A stretch of DNA of 64,000 nt from Hyphomicrobiales bacterium (GCA_900469625.1 UBXV01000007.1:372001-436000), one strand, 5' to 3'. Positions 8,721 to 17,223 are shown, numbered from the stretch's first letter. Numbers and translations: made by a program. The notes: a model not told the origin generated them from the sequence alone.

Positions 8721-9659
8721 ATGACGCTCAACCAGCTCTCCTCCGGCGACCTGATCGCCGACCGCCGCGCCGACTACGCAAAGATGCTTGCCGAGGCCGG
8801 CGAGCCCGAGAGCGCGGCCGATCTCATGGCGCAAGCGCTCGAGCGCGTCCCGCAGTGGGCTGCCGGCTGGTTCCGGCTGGCGGACTATGAGGAAAAATCG
8901 GGCCGGAAAGAGGCGGCGATCGATGCGTTGCGCAAAACCTTGGTCCTCAACCCGAGCGACATTTTCGGAGCAGGGCTGAAACTGGCGCTGCTCGGCGCCA
9001 CCGGGATGCCGGAGCAGCCGCCGAGCCTCTATGTCGAGCGGCTGTTCGACGACTACGCCGACCGCTTCGATCATGCCCTGGTCGAGAAGCTCGATTACAG
9101 CGTGCCGGAAAAGCTCGCAGCCCTCATCGAAGGCGCAACGGCAGGCGCGCATTTCGAGCATGTGGTCGATCTTGGGTGCGGCACCGGCCTCTTCGGCGAG
9201 CGGATCCGCGCGCGGGCCAGCTTTCTCGAGGGTTTCGACATTTCCGGCAACATGCTGGCGAAGGCCGAGACGAAGGCCGTCTATGACAGGCTGGCCCGTG
9301 CCGACCTGTCGCTGCCCCCTCAACAATCCGATGTCTTCGGCAACTTTGCAGCGGCACGCGCCGACCTCGTCAGTGCCGCCGACGTCTTGATGTATCTCGG
9401 CAGTCTCGACAGCGTCGCCCGGATCGTCGTCGAATTGCTATCCGGTCACGGTCTGTTTGCCTTTTCGGTGGAGGATGCCGGCACGGTGGACGGCTTCGTG
9501 CTGCGACCGTCGCTGCGCTACGCCCATAGCGAAGCCTATGTGCGCGATCTTCTCGCTTCCCACGGCCTGGATATGGTGGCCGTGGAGCGCACCGTCATCC
9601 GTATGGATGCCGGGCAGCCGATCACGGGCATCCTGTTTCTCGCCCGCAAGCCTCGTTAA
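8721..9659 (+). CDS. TPR-containing SAM-dependent methyltransferase
   Basis: A 312-residue protein. The first 80 residues form tetratricopeptide-like helices (AEAGEPESAADLMAQALERVPQWAAGWFRLADYEEKSG), and the rest is a class I methyltransferase with the SAM-binding motif VVDLGCGTGLFGERI, an acidic GFDISGNML and a post-motif AADVLMYLG. The combination is common in alphaproteobacteria and the substrate is unknown; the TPR part may bind a protein. The start at 8721 is the first ATG consistent with the TPR; there is little Shine-Dalgarno signal. It is separate from its divergent neighbour at 8567. Confidence 0.87.
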   Translation: MTLNQLSSGDLIADRRADYAKMLAEAGEPESAADLMAQALERVPQWAAGWFRLADYEEKSGRKEAAIDALRKTLVLNPSDIFGAGLKLALLGATGMPEQPPSLYVERLFDDYADRFDHALVEKLDYSVPEKLAALIEGATAGAHFEHVVDLGCGTGLFGERIRARASFLEGFDISGNMLAKAETKAVYDRLARADLSLPPQQSDVFGNFAAARADLVSAADVLMYLGSLDSVARIVVELLSGHGLFAFSVEDAGTVDGFVLRPSLRYAHSEAYVRDLLASHGLDMVAVERTVIRMDAGQPITGILFLARKPR

Positions 9660-9679
9660 AAACGCAGGGCTGGTTCGCA

Positions 9680-9708
9680 AAAATACGTCAGCATTGCTGA
9701 CATATTTT
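9680..9708. promoter_or_regulatory. Near-perfect palindrome upstream of the yitT-like gene
   Basis: Arms AAAATACGTCAGC (9680-9692) and GCTGACATATTTT (9696-9708) pair at 12 of 13 positions around ATT. It lies 20 bases after the methyltransferase stop and 58 bases before the YitT start. The T-run on the right arm could make it a terminator, but the AT-rich flanks and symmetric GTCAGC core look more like a repressor operator. Which of the two it is remains undecided. Confidence 0.5.
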
Positions 9709-9766
9709 CCTTGATTGTTTTTGTGCGTTGCAGCATTGCTTGGCCATCGCAATCGAGGTTTTTGCC

Positions 9767-10402
9767 ATGGCTCTGAGCAGCAGCGTTTTCGGTCTTTGGA
9801 ACACCAGCCCGACCCGGCATACGCCGATCGAGGACCTGCAAGGCATCTTCTCCGGCAGCCTGATCGCAGCGCTTGGCCTTTATTTCCTGGCAAGCGCCGG
9901 CCTGCTGACCGGCAGCACCGCCGGTGTCGCCTTCCTCTTGCATTATGCGACCGGCGTGAACTTCGGCCTCGCCTTCTTCCTGCTCAACCTGCCGTTCTTC
10001 TATCTTTCGTGGAAACGGCTCGGACCGGCTTTCACGGTCAAGACCTTCATCGCCATCGGCGTAACCTCGTTCCTGACCGACATCCAGTCGCGGCTGTTCC
10101 AGATCGGCGACATCCACCCGGCATGGGCGGCGCTTCTCGGCGGTCTGCTTCTCGGCTACGGCCTGCTCGCACTCTACCGCCACCGCGCCAGCCTCGGCGG
10201 CGTCGGCATTCTCGGCATCTACCTGCAGGAGCGCTTCGGCATTCGCGCCGGCCTGGTGCAGCTGGCGATCGACATGGTGGTTCTGGTCGCCGCCTTCGGC
10301 GTCACCAGCCCGTCCGTCGTCGCCTGGTCGGTTCTCGGCGCGGTCGTGCTCAACCTGTTCGTCGCCATCAACCACCGCGCCGACCGTTACATCGCGCTCT
10401 AA
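9767..10402 (+). CDS. YitT family membrane protein
   Basis: A 211-residue protein with about six transmembrane segments that matches the YitT/DUF161 family: DLQGIFSGSLIAALGLYFL at the start, LLTGSTAGVAFLLHY with the family's glycine-rich G-T-A-G motif, and NLPFFYLSWKRLG. The biochemical role of the family is unknown; transport is assumed. The ATG at 9767 has GAGG at good spacing. It stands alone between a palindrome upstream and a strong rho-independent terminator downstream, so it is probably a single-gene transcription unit. Confidence 0.87.
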   Translation: MALSSSVFGLWNTSPTRHTPIEDLQGIFSGSLIAALGLYFLASAGLLTGSTAGVAFLLHYATGVNFGLAFFLLNLPFFYLSWKRLGPAFTVKTFIAIGVTSFLTDIQSRLFQIGDIHPAWAALLGGLLLGYGLLALYRHRASLGGVGILGIYLQERFGIRAGLVQLAIDMVVLVAAFGVTSPSVVAWSVLGAVVLNLFVAINHRADRYIAL

Positions 10403-10429
10403 ATCGCACGTCCGAAACGTTAAAACGCC

Positions 10430-10460
10430 AAAGCCCCGGAAATCGCGTCCGGGGCTTTTT
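10430..10460 (+). terminator. Rho-independent terminator after the yitT-like gene
   Basis: The 11-base arms AAAGCCCCGGA (10430-10440) and TCCGGGGCTTT (10448-10458) pair perfectly around a 7-base loop, followed by further T residues. It starts 28 bases after the stop codon. Confidence 0.9.
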
Positions 10461-10482
10461 CGTTGTTCGATGGCATAGGGTC

Positions 10483-10947
10483 TCAGGCGGCCTTTGCCGG
10501 CGCGTCGACCGGATGCTGCGAGCGCAGGCCGACGGCGACGCGGTTCCAGACATTGATGACGCCGATCGCCATGGTGATCTTGGTGATCTCGGCCTCGTCG
10601 AAATGCTCCCGCAGCGGCTCGAAGTCCGCATCGGGCGCGCCGGTCTGGGCAAGGTTGGTCAGCGCTTCGGTCCAGGCAAGCACCGCGCGTTCGCGGGCGT
10701 CATAGATCGGAGATTCCCGCCAGGCGCAGATCAGATGGATCCATTGCTCGCTGAGGCCCGTGTGGCGCGCCTCCTTCACATGCATGTCGATGCAATAGGC
10801 GCAGCCGTTGATCTGCGATGCGCGCAGCTTGATCAGGTGGATCAGGCGCGGCTCGAGGCCCGATTCCTTGATGATGTAGCTGTCGAAGGCTGCGGCCGCC
10901 TTGTAGGCGTCGGGGGCGGCTTTGACGAAGTTCAAACGCGGATGCAT
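10483..10947 (-). CDS. Carboxymuconolactone decarboxylase / AhpD-like protein
   Basis: A 154-residue alpha-helical protein of the AhpD-like branch. It carries the redox motif CAYC with a downstream histidine (NGCAYCIDMHVKEAR), followed by the helix ERAVLAWTEALT and a C-terminal MAIGVINVWNR typical of the family. Such proteins act as peroxidase-linked thiol oxidoreductases or have unknown reactions. The ATG at 10947 has AAGGAGAAG upstream. It lies 33 bases after the stop of an Rrf2-type regulator, so the two are very likely an operon in which the regulator responds to redox stress or iron-sulfur status. Confidence 0.88.
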   Translation of the reverse strand: MHPRLNFVKAAPDAYKAAAAFDSYIIKESGLEPRLIHLIKLRASQINGCAYCIDMHVKEARHTGLSEQWIHLICAWRESPIYDARERAVLAWTEALTNLAQTGAPDADFEPLREHFDEAEITKITMAIGVINVWNRVAVGLRSQHPVDAPAKAA

Positions 10948-10980
10948 GGTCTTCTCCTTCGGTGGGTGGGGATCGTTGTT

Positions 10981-11484
10981 TCAGGCGCCGGCGGCGGACT
11001 TGCGTTCGTTGACCGCCAGGAATGTGTTGGTTCGCGCCGCGATGCTGCCGTCGTCGAGGGCGCTCAGATCCTTCAGAATGTCGGCAATGGTGACGCGCCG
11101 AAGCTCGGCCCGGTAGGCCTGCTCTGCCCGCAGCATCGCGACATTGATCGTGCACGGCGCCTTCGGCTTGCAGGCATAGGGATTGGGACCGCGCAGGCGG
11201 ATCTCGTTGCAGCGAAATGCCGGCTCCGGTCCTTCGACCGCAAGCACGATATCGAGCAGAGAGATCTTTGCCGGCAGGCGGGCGAGGCGATAGCCGCCCC
11301 TGGGGCCAGGCACCGCTTCCAGCAGCCCTGCCCCGGACATGGCCTGCAAGTGCTTGAGGAGGTAGCTGGTCGAAACCCCATGAAATTCGGCAAGCGCTGC
11401 GGCCGACAGCGTGCTGCCGGGCTGAAGACAGCTCAGCATCGTCACGCTGTGGATCGCCTGCTCGACACCGTCCCCGAGTTTCAT
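10981..11484 (-). CDS. Rrf2 family transcriptional regulator
   Basis: A 167-residue regulator with an N-terminal winged helix (STLSAAALAEFHGVSTSYLLKHLQAM, then the Rrf2 wing GPRGGYRLAR) and the family's DIVLAVEG. Three cysteines at C-(13)-C-(5)-C spacing (FRCNEIRL, PYACKPKAPC) occupy the region that holds an iron-sulfur cluster in NsrR and IscR, so a cluster or a redox-sensitive thiol is plausible. The ATG at 11484 is preceded by GGGAGG. A 12-base-arm palindrome lies 12 bases upstream of the start, consistent with autoregulation of this gene and the downstream AhpD-like gene. Confidence 0.9.
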   Translation of the reverse strand: MKLGDGVEQAIHSVTMLSCLQPGSTLSAAALAEFHGVSTSYLLKHLQAMSGAGLLEAVPGPRGGYRLARLPAKISLLDIVLAVEGPEPAFRCNEIRLRGPNPYACKPKAPCTINVAMLRAEQAYRAELRRVTIADILKDLSALDDGSIAARTNTFLAVNERKSAAGA

Positions 11485-11495
11485 TCGCCTGCCTC

Positions 11496-11528
11496 CCTAA
11501 TCATGGACATACTTTATCCATGATTAGG
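11496..11528. promoter_or_regulatory. Perfect palindromic operator candidate, Rrf2 regulator
   Basis: Arms CCTAATCATGGA (11496-11507) and TCCATGATTAGG (11517-11528) are perfectly complementary around nine bases. It sits between the Rrf2 gene and the divergent helicase, 12 bases from the Rrf2 start codon. The position and length fit a homodimer-binding site for the adjacent regulator. Confidence 0.7.
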
Positions 11529-11603
11529 TCGAAAGTCAATCGGGCAGAGATCGCTGGCGCGGTGGACTTCTCTTTTGCCGGATTTGATCTACCTTTGTTC
11601 TCC

Positions 11604-14138
11604 GTGAACAGGATCGATTCCCCGCGCCCGCAAGGCGATGCGCTGACCTTGCCCGCCCCCTTTCTTCGCTGGTTCGGCGAAAAGGGCTGGCAGCCGCGCG
11701 CCCACCAGCTGGAACTGCTGGCGCGGGCGGAGGCCGGCGAAAGCACGCTTCTGATCGCGCCGACCGGAGCCGGCAAGACGCTCGCCGGCTTTCTGCCCTC
11801 CCTCGTCGACCTCACGCGCCGCGGCAAGATTCCGCCGGGCTCGGCCTTCAGGGGCATTCACACGCTCTATCTCTCGCCGCTGAAGGCGCTTGCGGTCGAT
11901 ATCGAGCGCAATCTGATGAAGCCGGTCGACGAGATGGGCTTGCCGGTGCGTGTCGAAAACCGCACCGGCGACACACCACAAGGCAAGCGCCAGCGCCAGA
12001 AGCTCAACCCACCCGACATCCTGCTGACGACGCCGGAGCAATTGGCACTGCTGCTGGCCAATGGCGAGGCCGAACGCTTCTTCAGGGATTTGCGCTACGT
12101 CGTCTTCGACGAGCTGCATTCGCTGGTCACCTCGAAGCGTGGCCACCTGCTGTCGCTGGGGCTTGCCCGGCTTCGCCGTCTGGCACCCTCATTGCAGACG
12201 ATCGGCCTGTCGGCCACCGTCGCCGACCCGATGGACCTGCAGCGCTGGCTGGCGCCGCAGGCGCCCGACGCGGAAGCCCACGCCGGCCTCGTGACCATCA
12301 AGGGCGGGGCAAGGCCCGAAATCACCATACTGCGCACCGACGAGCGCGTTCCCTGGGCCGGACATTCGGCGCGCTATGCCATCGCCGACGTCTACACGGC
12401 CATCAAGGCGCACGGCACCACTCTGCTCTTCGTCAACACCCGCAGCCAGGCGGAGCTTCTGTTCCAGGAACTGTGGACCATCAACGACGACAACCTGCCG
12501 ATCGCCCTTCACCACGGCTCGCTCGATGTCGCCCAGAGGCGCAAGGTCGAGGCGGCAATGTCGGAGAACCGGCTGCGCGCTGTTGTCGCCACCTCGACGC
12601 TCGACCTTGGCATTGACTGGGGTGACGTCGACCTCGTCGTCCATGTCGGCGCGCCGAAGGGGGCAAGCCGGCTTGCCCAGCGCATCGGTCGCGCCAATCA
12701 CCGCATGGACGAGCCGTCGAAGGCGATCCTGGTGCCGGCCAACCGCTTCGAGGTGATGGAGTGCCAGGCAGCGCTCGACGCCAATTACATCGGCGCGCAG
12801 GACACGCCACCGGTCGGCAAGGGTGCGCTCGATGTGCTGGCCCAGCATGTGCTCGGCATGGCCTGCGCTGCCCCCTTCGACCCGCTGTCGCTTTACGAGG
12901 AGATCATCAGCGCCTCACCTTATGCCACGCTCGCCTGGGAAACCTTCGAGCGCGTCATCGATTTCGTCGCGACCGGCGGCTATGCGCTGAAGACCTACGA
13001 GCGCTATGCCCGCATTCGCAAGACCAAGGAGGGTCTCTATCGGGTCTCCAATCCGCTGGTCGCGCAGCAGTACCGGCTCAATGTCGGCACCATCGTCGAA
13101 TCGCCGATGCTGAACGTGCGTTTGGTCAAGCGTAACCAGCGCGGTTCGCTCGGCCGCGGCGGCATGTCGCTCGGCAAGGTCGAGGAATACTTCCTCGAAA
13201 TGCTCTCACAGGGCGATACGTTCCTGTTTTCCGGCAAGGTGCTTCGGTTCGAAGGCATTCGCGAAAACGAATGCCTCGTCAGCCAAGCGTTTTCCTTCGA
13301 TCCGAAAGTGCCGAGTTATGCCGGCGGCAAGTTTCCGCTATCGACCTATCTGGCCGAACAGGTGCGCAAGATGTTGGCCGACCCGGCGAGGCGCGCGAGC
13401 CTGCCTGAACAGGTGCGCGACTGGCTGTCGCTGCAAAACGACGTCTCGATGCTGCCGCGCGAGGACGAGCTCCTGATCGAGACCTTTCCGCGTGGCAGCC
13501 GGCACTACATGGTGATCTACGCCTTCGAGGGGCGGCTCGCGCACCAGACGCTCGGCATGCTGCTCACCCGCCGGCTCGACCGCGCCGGGCTGAAACCGCT
13601 CGGTTTCGTGGCCACGGATTATTCGCTCGCGGTCTGGGCGCTGGACGATCTCGGCGCGACGTTCCAGCTGCGGCCGAAAGCGCTTGCCGACCTCTTCGAC
13701 GAGGACATGCTCGGCGACGATCTGGAAGCGTGGCTGAACGAGTCCTTTCTCCTCAAGCGGACGTTCCGCAACTGCGCCGTGATTGCCGGGCTGATCGACC
13801 AGCGGCACCCCGGCAAGGAAAAGAGCGGCCGGCAGGTGACCGTTTCGGCCGACCTCATTTACGACGTATTGCGCGCGCACGAGCCGGACCATCTGCTGCT
13901 CGAGGCAACGCGCAACGATGCGGCGTCAGGACTTTTGGACATCGGCCGTCTCGGGGATATGCTGAAGCGAATCAAGGGCCATATCACCCATCGCCGGCTC
14001 GACCGGATTTCGCCGCTCGCCGTACCCGTGATGCTGGAAATCGGCAAGGAGGCGGTTCAGGGCGAGGCGCAGGACTTCCTGCTGTCGGAGGCTGCCGACG
14101 ACCTGATCAACGAGGCGATGGGCGCCGAGCCGCTATAG
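11604..14138 (+). CDS. Lhr-type, ligase-associated DNA repair DEXH helicase
   Basis: An 844-residue superfamily 2 helicase with Walker A APTGAGKTLAGFLPSL, motif Ia LSPLKALAVD, motif Ib TTPEQLALLL, the box VFDELHSL (DELH), motif III LSATVADP, and motifs V/VI TLDLGIDWGDVD and QRIGRANHR, followed by Lhr-type winged-helix and C-terminal domains. The family pairs with PdeM and an ATP-dependent ligase in a DNA damage module. PdeM follows 34 bases downstream; no ligase is in the window. I prefer the GTG at 11604 because the in-frame ATG at 11520 lies within the Rrf2 palindrome and has no ribosome binding site, but the start is uncertain. Confidence 0.88.
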   Translation: MNRIDSPRPQGDALTLPAPFLRWFGEKGWQPRAHQLELLARAEAGESTLLIAPTGAGKTLAGFLPSLVDLTRRGKIPPGSAFRGIHTLYLSPLKALAVDIERNLMKPVDEMGLPVRVENRTGDTPQGKRQRQKLNPPDILLTTPEQLALLLANGEAERFFRDLRYVVFDELHSLVTSKRGHLLSLGLARLRRLAPSLQTIGLSATVADPMDLQRWLAPQAPDAEAHAGLVTIKGGARPEITILRTDERVPWAGHSARYAIADVYTAIKAHGTTLLFVNTRSQAELLFQELWTINDDNLPIALHHGSLDVAQRRKVEAAMSENRLRAVVATSTLDLGIDWGDVDLVVHVGAPKGASRLAQRIGRANHRMDEPSKAILVPANRFEVMECQAALDANYIGAQDTPPVGKGALDVLAQHVLGMACAAPFDPLSLYEEIISASPYATLAWETFERVIDFVATGGYALKTYERYARIRKTKEGLYRVSNPLVAQQYRLNVGTIVESPMLNVRLVKRNQRGSLGRGGMSLGKVEEYFLEMLSQGDTFLFSGKVLRFEGIRENECLVSQAFSFDPKVPSYAGGKFPLSTYLAEQVRKMLADPARRASLPEQVRDWLSLQNDVSMLPREDELLIETFPRGSRHYMVIYAFEGRLAHQTLGMLLTRRLDRAGLKPLGFVATDYSLAVWALDDLGATFQLRPKALADLFDEDMLGDDLEAWLNESFLLKRTFRNCAVIAGLIDQRHPGKEKSGRQVTVSADLIYDVLRAHEPDHLLLEATRNDAASGLLDIGRLGDMLKRIKGHITHRRLDRISPLAVPVMLEIGKEAVQGEAQDFLLSEAADDLINEAMGAEPL

Positions 14139-14172
14139 GATATTCCGTGCGCTCGCGAACAGACCAAGGACA

Positions 14173-14913
14173 GTGACAAAAGGCATGCACAGGCTCGCCC
14201 ACGCATTATCGGCTTCGACAGACAATACGACCGTGGTTTCCGCGCGCGCCGTCATCCACGGGGTCGAAGCGATCTGCGACCCGCTGGGCAGTCTCTTTCT
14301 GCCCGAGACGAGAACGCTCGTCGTGTCCGACCTGCATCTGGAAAAGGGGTCGGCCTTCGCCCGGCGCGGCATGATGCTTCCACCCTACGACACGCTTGCC
14401 ACCCTGCGCGTGCTCGAAGCGGCGATAACCCGCCATGATCCGAGGCTCGTGATCAGCCTGGGCGACACTTTCCATGACCGGGTCGGCTCGGCGGCCATGC
14501 CGGACACCTTCCGGCACATGATCGCAGCGATGGCGATGGGGCGGGAATGGGTCTGGATCAACGGCAACCACGATCCGGACGGTGCCTGCGGCCTGCCTGG
14601 CATCTCGCTGGACGAATTCCGCCACGCGGGCCTTACCTTCCGCCATGAGCCGTCACGGGGCGAGGCTGCCGGTGAAATCGCCGGCCACCTGCATCCGGCG
14701 GCAACCGTCGTGCGCCGGGAGAAGTCGGTGCGGCGGGCCTGTTTCGCCACGGATGGAAAGCGCCTGTTGATGCCCGCCTTCGGCGTCACCACCGGCGGCC
14801 TCGATCTGCGCCACCGGGCGATGACCGGGCTTTTCGACCGCGCCAGGCTGGTCGCCCACATGCTCGGCCGCGACCGGATCTATTCGGTCCGCTTCACCAA
14901 CCTCATCGGCTGA
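14173..14913 (+). CDS. pdeM: Ligase-associated DNA repair endonuclease PdeM
   Basis: A 246-residue metallophosphoesterase. The metal-binding motifs are in order: VVSDLHLEKG, SLGDTFHDR, INGNHDPD and AGHLHPA, all with intact Asp, His and Asn ligands. This matches the phosphoesterase that accompanies Lhr-type helicases and repair ligases and is thought to process DNA ends. The start is GTG at 14173 with AAGGA upstream; an ATG at 14185 is an alternative. It is 34 bases after the helicase gene on the same strand, so the two are almost certainly co-transcribed. Confidence 0.88.
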   Translation: MTKGMHRLAHALSASTDNTTVVSARAVIHGVEAICDPLGSLFLPETRTLVVSDLHLEKGSAFARRGMMLPPYDTLATLRVLEAAITRHDPRLVISLGDTFHDRVGSAAMPDTFRHMIAAMAMGREWVWINGNHDPDGACGLPGISLDEFRHAGLTFRHEPSRGEAAGEIAGHLHPAATVVRREKSVRRACFATDGKRLLMPAFGVTTGGLDLRHRAMTGLFDRARLVAHMLGRDRIYSVRFTNLIG

Positions 14914-14929
14914 CAGACAGGCCGGCGGT

Positions 14930-15166
14930 TCAGAACGCGTTGAAGGTCAGTGTCGTCAGGGAGCGGGAGATGCCGGGGACGGTGGCAATGTTATCGTTGA
15001 TGAACTTGCCGATATCCTGGCCTTCCTCGATGTAGATCTTCAGCAGCAGGTCGTAGTCGCCGCTCGTCGAATACATTTCCGACACGATCTCCTTGCGGTA
15101 GATCTCGTCGGCAACCTCGTAGGTCTTGCCGGGAGCGCACTGCAACTGGACGAAAATCGGCTTCAT
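14930..15166 (-). CDS. Stand-alone Lrp/AsnC ligand-binding (RAM) domain protein
   Basis: A 78-residue protein that is entirely a RAM/Lrp ligand-binding domain: MKPIFVQLQCAPGKTYEVAD, YSTSGDYDLLLKIYIEEGQD and the C-terminal TTLTFNAF. The DNA-binding helix-turn-helix of full Lrp proteins is absent; no in-frame upstream sequence encodes one, since it is interrupted. Such stand-alone domains are known and may bind amino acids or form mixed oligomers with Lrp regulators. The ATG at 15166 is preceded by AGGAAA. It is convergent with pdeM and 80 bases downstream of the TIGR02186 gene. Confidence 0.85.
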   Translation of the reverse strand: MKPIFVQLQCAPGKTYEVADEIYRKEIVSEMYSTSGDYDLLLKIYIEEGQDIGKFINDNIATVPGISRSLTTLTFNAF

Positions 15167-15246
15167 GGCGTTTCCTCTGTTTCTGGCTTGCGCCTTCTTT
15201 AGTCGCCTGGCTTGAAAAAGGGAACGTCGCCCGGCTCCGCCAAGGA

Positions 15247-16050
15247 CTATTCCTTGCGGAAGAGCAGGCTTGCGCCCCAGCCGGTGATGACGGCCAGCAG
15301 CACCGCAAAGAAGCCGTAGAACAGCGGCTGTTCGTGCGCCGTCTGGGTGATCACCTGCTCGAGGCCGGTCTTGACCACGCGCAGCGGCAGCGCCTTGGCG
15401 GCAACGAAAGTGCCGTCGCGGAAGAGATAGGCGCGTACCACATGCACCCCGTTCGGCACGTTGGCCGGCAGCCGCACCGAGGCCTTGAACAGGCTGGAGC
15501 TGATGAACTGCACGCCGCCCGGATCGCGCTCGTAGACGCCGCTGGTCTCGCGGATGCGGCGGAAGGCGTTGCGGAACTCGCCGAGGTTGCTGCCGTCGCC
15601 GACGAAGCCGAGCGGCACCAGCCGCATGTGGTCGACGCCGATGCCCATATTGCCCATTTCGCCCGGAGGCGCGATCGTCTCGATGTCGCGCGTGCTCGAC
15701 AGCGAATAGGATTCCGGCACCAGCTCGAAGGTCATGGAGCTGGTGTTCACCCAGATGCCGAAGACGCGCTCCTTCTTGCGCACCGTCGCATTGTCCTTCG
15801 GGCCCTCGAGCGACACGATGATGTTGTATTTGCCCTGCGCCAGGAGACTGGGGTCGAAGCCGTCGACCGCACCGAAGATCGTCAGGTCGGCGCCGCGGAA
15901 ATCCGAGGTGATGGCGATCTCGTCGGTCGAGATTCCGATCTCCAGCTTTTCGGTGAAGTCGTTGGCATTTTCGTCCTGCAGCTGGGCGAAAGCCGGAGCG
16001 GTGAAGGCCAGCGACAGGGCGGCGAAGGCGATGGTGACGAAGTGAGCCAT
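15247..16050 (-). CDS. TIGR02186 family exported membrane protein
   Basis: A 267-residue protein with a signal peptide (MAHFVTIAFAALSLAFTAPAFA), a beta-rich periplasmic part, and a C-terminal membrane helix (LFYGFFAVLLAVITGWGASLLF) ending in a short basic cytoplasmic tail. This architecture and its position match the alphaproteobacterial family TIGR02186, which regularly sits beside a TauE/SafE exporter. Its ATG at 16050 overlaps the TauE stop by one base (TGATG), so translation is coupled and the two probably act as a transporter with a periplasmic partner. The substrate is not known, perhaps an organosulfonate or sulfite. Confidence 0.82.
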   Translation of the reverse strand: MAHFVTIAFAALSLAFTAPAFAQLQDENANDFTEKLEIGISTDEIAITSDFRGADLTIFGAVDGFDPSLLAQGKYNIIVSLEGPKDNATVRKKERVFGIWVNTSSMTFELVPESYSLSSTRDIETIAPPGEMGNMGIGVDHMRLVPLGFVGDGSNLGEFRNAFRRIRETSGVYERDPGGVQFISSSLFKASVRLPANVPNGVHVVRAYLFRDGTFVAAKALPLRVVKTGLEQVITQTAHEQPLFYGFFAVLLAVITGWGASLLFRKE

Positions 16051-16997
16051 CAGAAGCCGAACCCGGCTGATACGACGGAGTAGACGTCCTTCGGCGGAAT
16101 GACGAGTTCGATCGCCAGACGGATGCCGACGGCAAGAACGAGCAGCGCCAGCAGCGCGCGCAATTGTTCGCCGCGCAGCTTCTGGCCGACGCGCACGCCA
16201 TATTGCGCGCCGATGACGCCTGCGATCATCAAGACGAAGGCGAGCACGATGTCGACGGTATAGTTTGTCGAGGCCTGGACGATGACGGTGTAGGCCGAGA
16301 CGAAAATGATCTGGAACAGCGAGGTTCCGACGACGACATTGGTCGGGATGCGCAAGAGGTAGATCATCGCCGGGACCATGATGAAGCCGCCGCCGACACC
16401 CATGACCGAGGTCAGCACGCCGATGCAGAAGCCGAGGCCGGCAACCGGAATGACGCTGAGATAGATCTTCGACTTCTTGAACCGCATCTTCAGCGGCAGC
16501 CGGTGAACCCAGTTGTGCTGGCCGGGACGGCGCAAGGGCGTTGCCTGGTTCTTGGCAGCCTTGCGCATGGCGCGCAGGCTTTCCCAGAGCATCAGGCTGC
16601 CCACCGAACCGAGCAGCACGACGTAGAGCAACGAAATGACCAGGTCGAGCTGGCCGACCCGGCGCAGGAGCGAGAACAGCCAGACGCCGACCGTCGCGCC
16701 GACGAGGCCGCCACACAAAAGCACCGTGCCGAGCTTCACATCGATCGTACCGCGCCGGAAGTGGGTGATGGCGCCCGAAATCGAGGATGCGACCACCTGA
16801 TTGGCGCCGGTCGCAACCGCGACCACGGGCGGAATGTTGTAGAAGATCAATAGCGGCGTGATCAGGAACCCGCCGCCGACGCCGAACATGCCGGAAAGAA
16901 AACCGACGGCCGCACCCATGCCGAGGATGATGAGTATGTTCACCGACAACTCTGCGATGGGCAGATAAATCGACACGCCGGGACCTCGATATGCCAA
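16050..16997 (-). CDS. TauE/SafE family sulfite/organosulfonate exporter
   Basis: A 315-residue membrane protein with about eight to nine transmembrane segments. Two family-typical motifs recur: GFLSGMFGVGGGFLITPLLI in the first half and IGVLTSVMGVGGGFIMVPAMIY in the second, the internal duplication characteristic of TauE/SafE. Members export sulfite, sulfoacetate or related anions. The downstream TIGR02186 gene overlaps its stop codon, giving a two-gene operon. The 226 bases between this start and podJ hold no convincing gene. Confidence 0.92.
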   Translation of the reverse strand: MAYRGPGVSIYLPIAELSVNILIILGMGAAVGFLSGMFGVGGGFLITPLLIFYNIPPVVAVATGANQVVASSISGAITHFRRGTIDVKLGTVLLCGGLVGATVGVWLFSLLRRVGQLDLVISLLYVVLLGSVGSLMLWESLRAMRKAAKNQATPLRRPGQHNWVHRLPLKMRFKKSKIYLSVIPVAGLGFCIGVLTSVMGVGGGFIMVPAMIYLLRIPTNVVVGTSLFQIIFVSAYTVIVQASTNYTVDIVLAFVLMIAGVIGAQYGVRVGQKLRGEQLRALLALLVLAVGIRLAIELVIPPKDVYSVVSAGFGF

Positions 16998-17223
16998 CGG
17001 CCCGCAGCGCGGGCGAAAACGTTACAGTGGCAAGCTATTCACCACACAAGGGGGATTATCTCAAGAAAGCCGACACCCCTCCCGAAGGCGAGGTGGCATA
17101 GGCTTCCGTCATGCGCTCCTGAACCGGAGCTGTCAACCTTTTCAGCTACATGGCAGACAGCTTCGTCTCCGCGAACCGTGTCACCCGGTTCTGCGGCTTT
17201 ATTGCGGCATCCGGCCTGCCGGA

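Noticed and set aside
9715-11523. Plus-strand frame of 602 codons across yitT, AhpD-like and Rrf2 genes
   Set aside because: It runs through a rho-independent terminator and overlaps three better supported genes in other frames.
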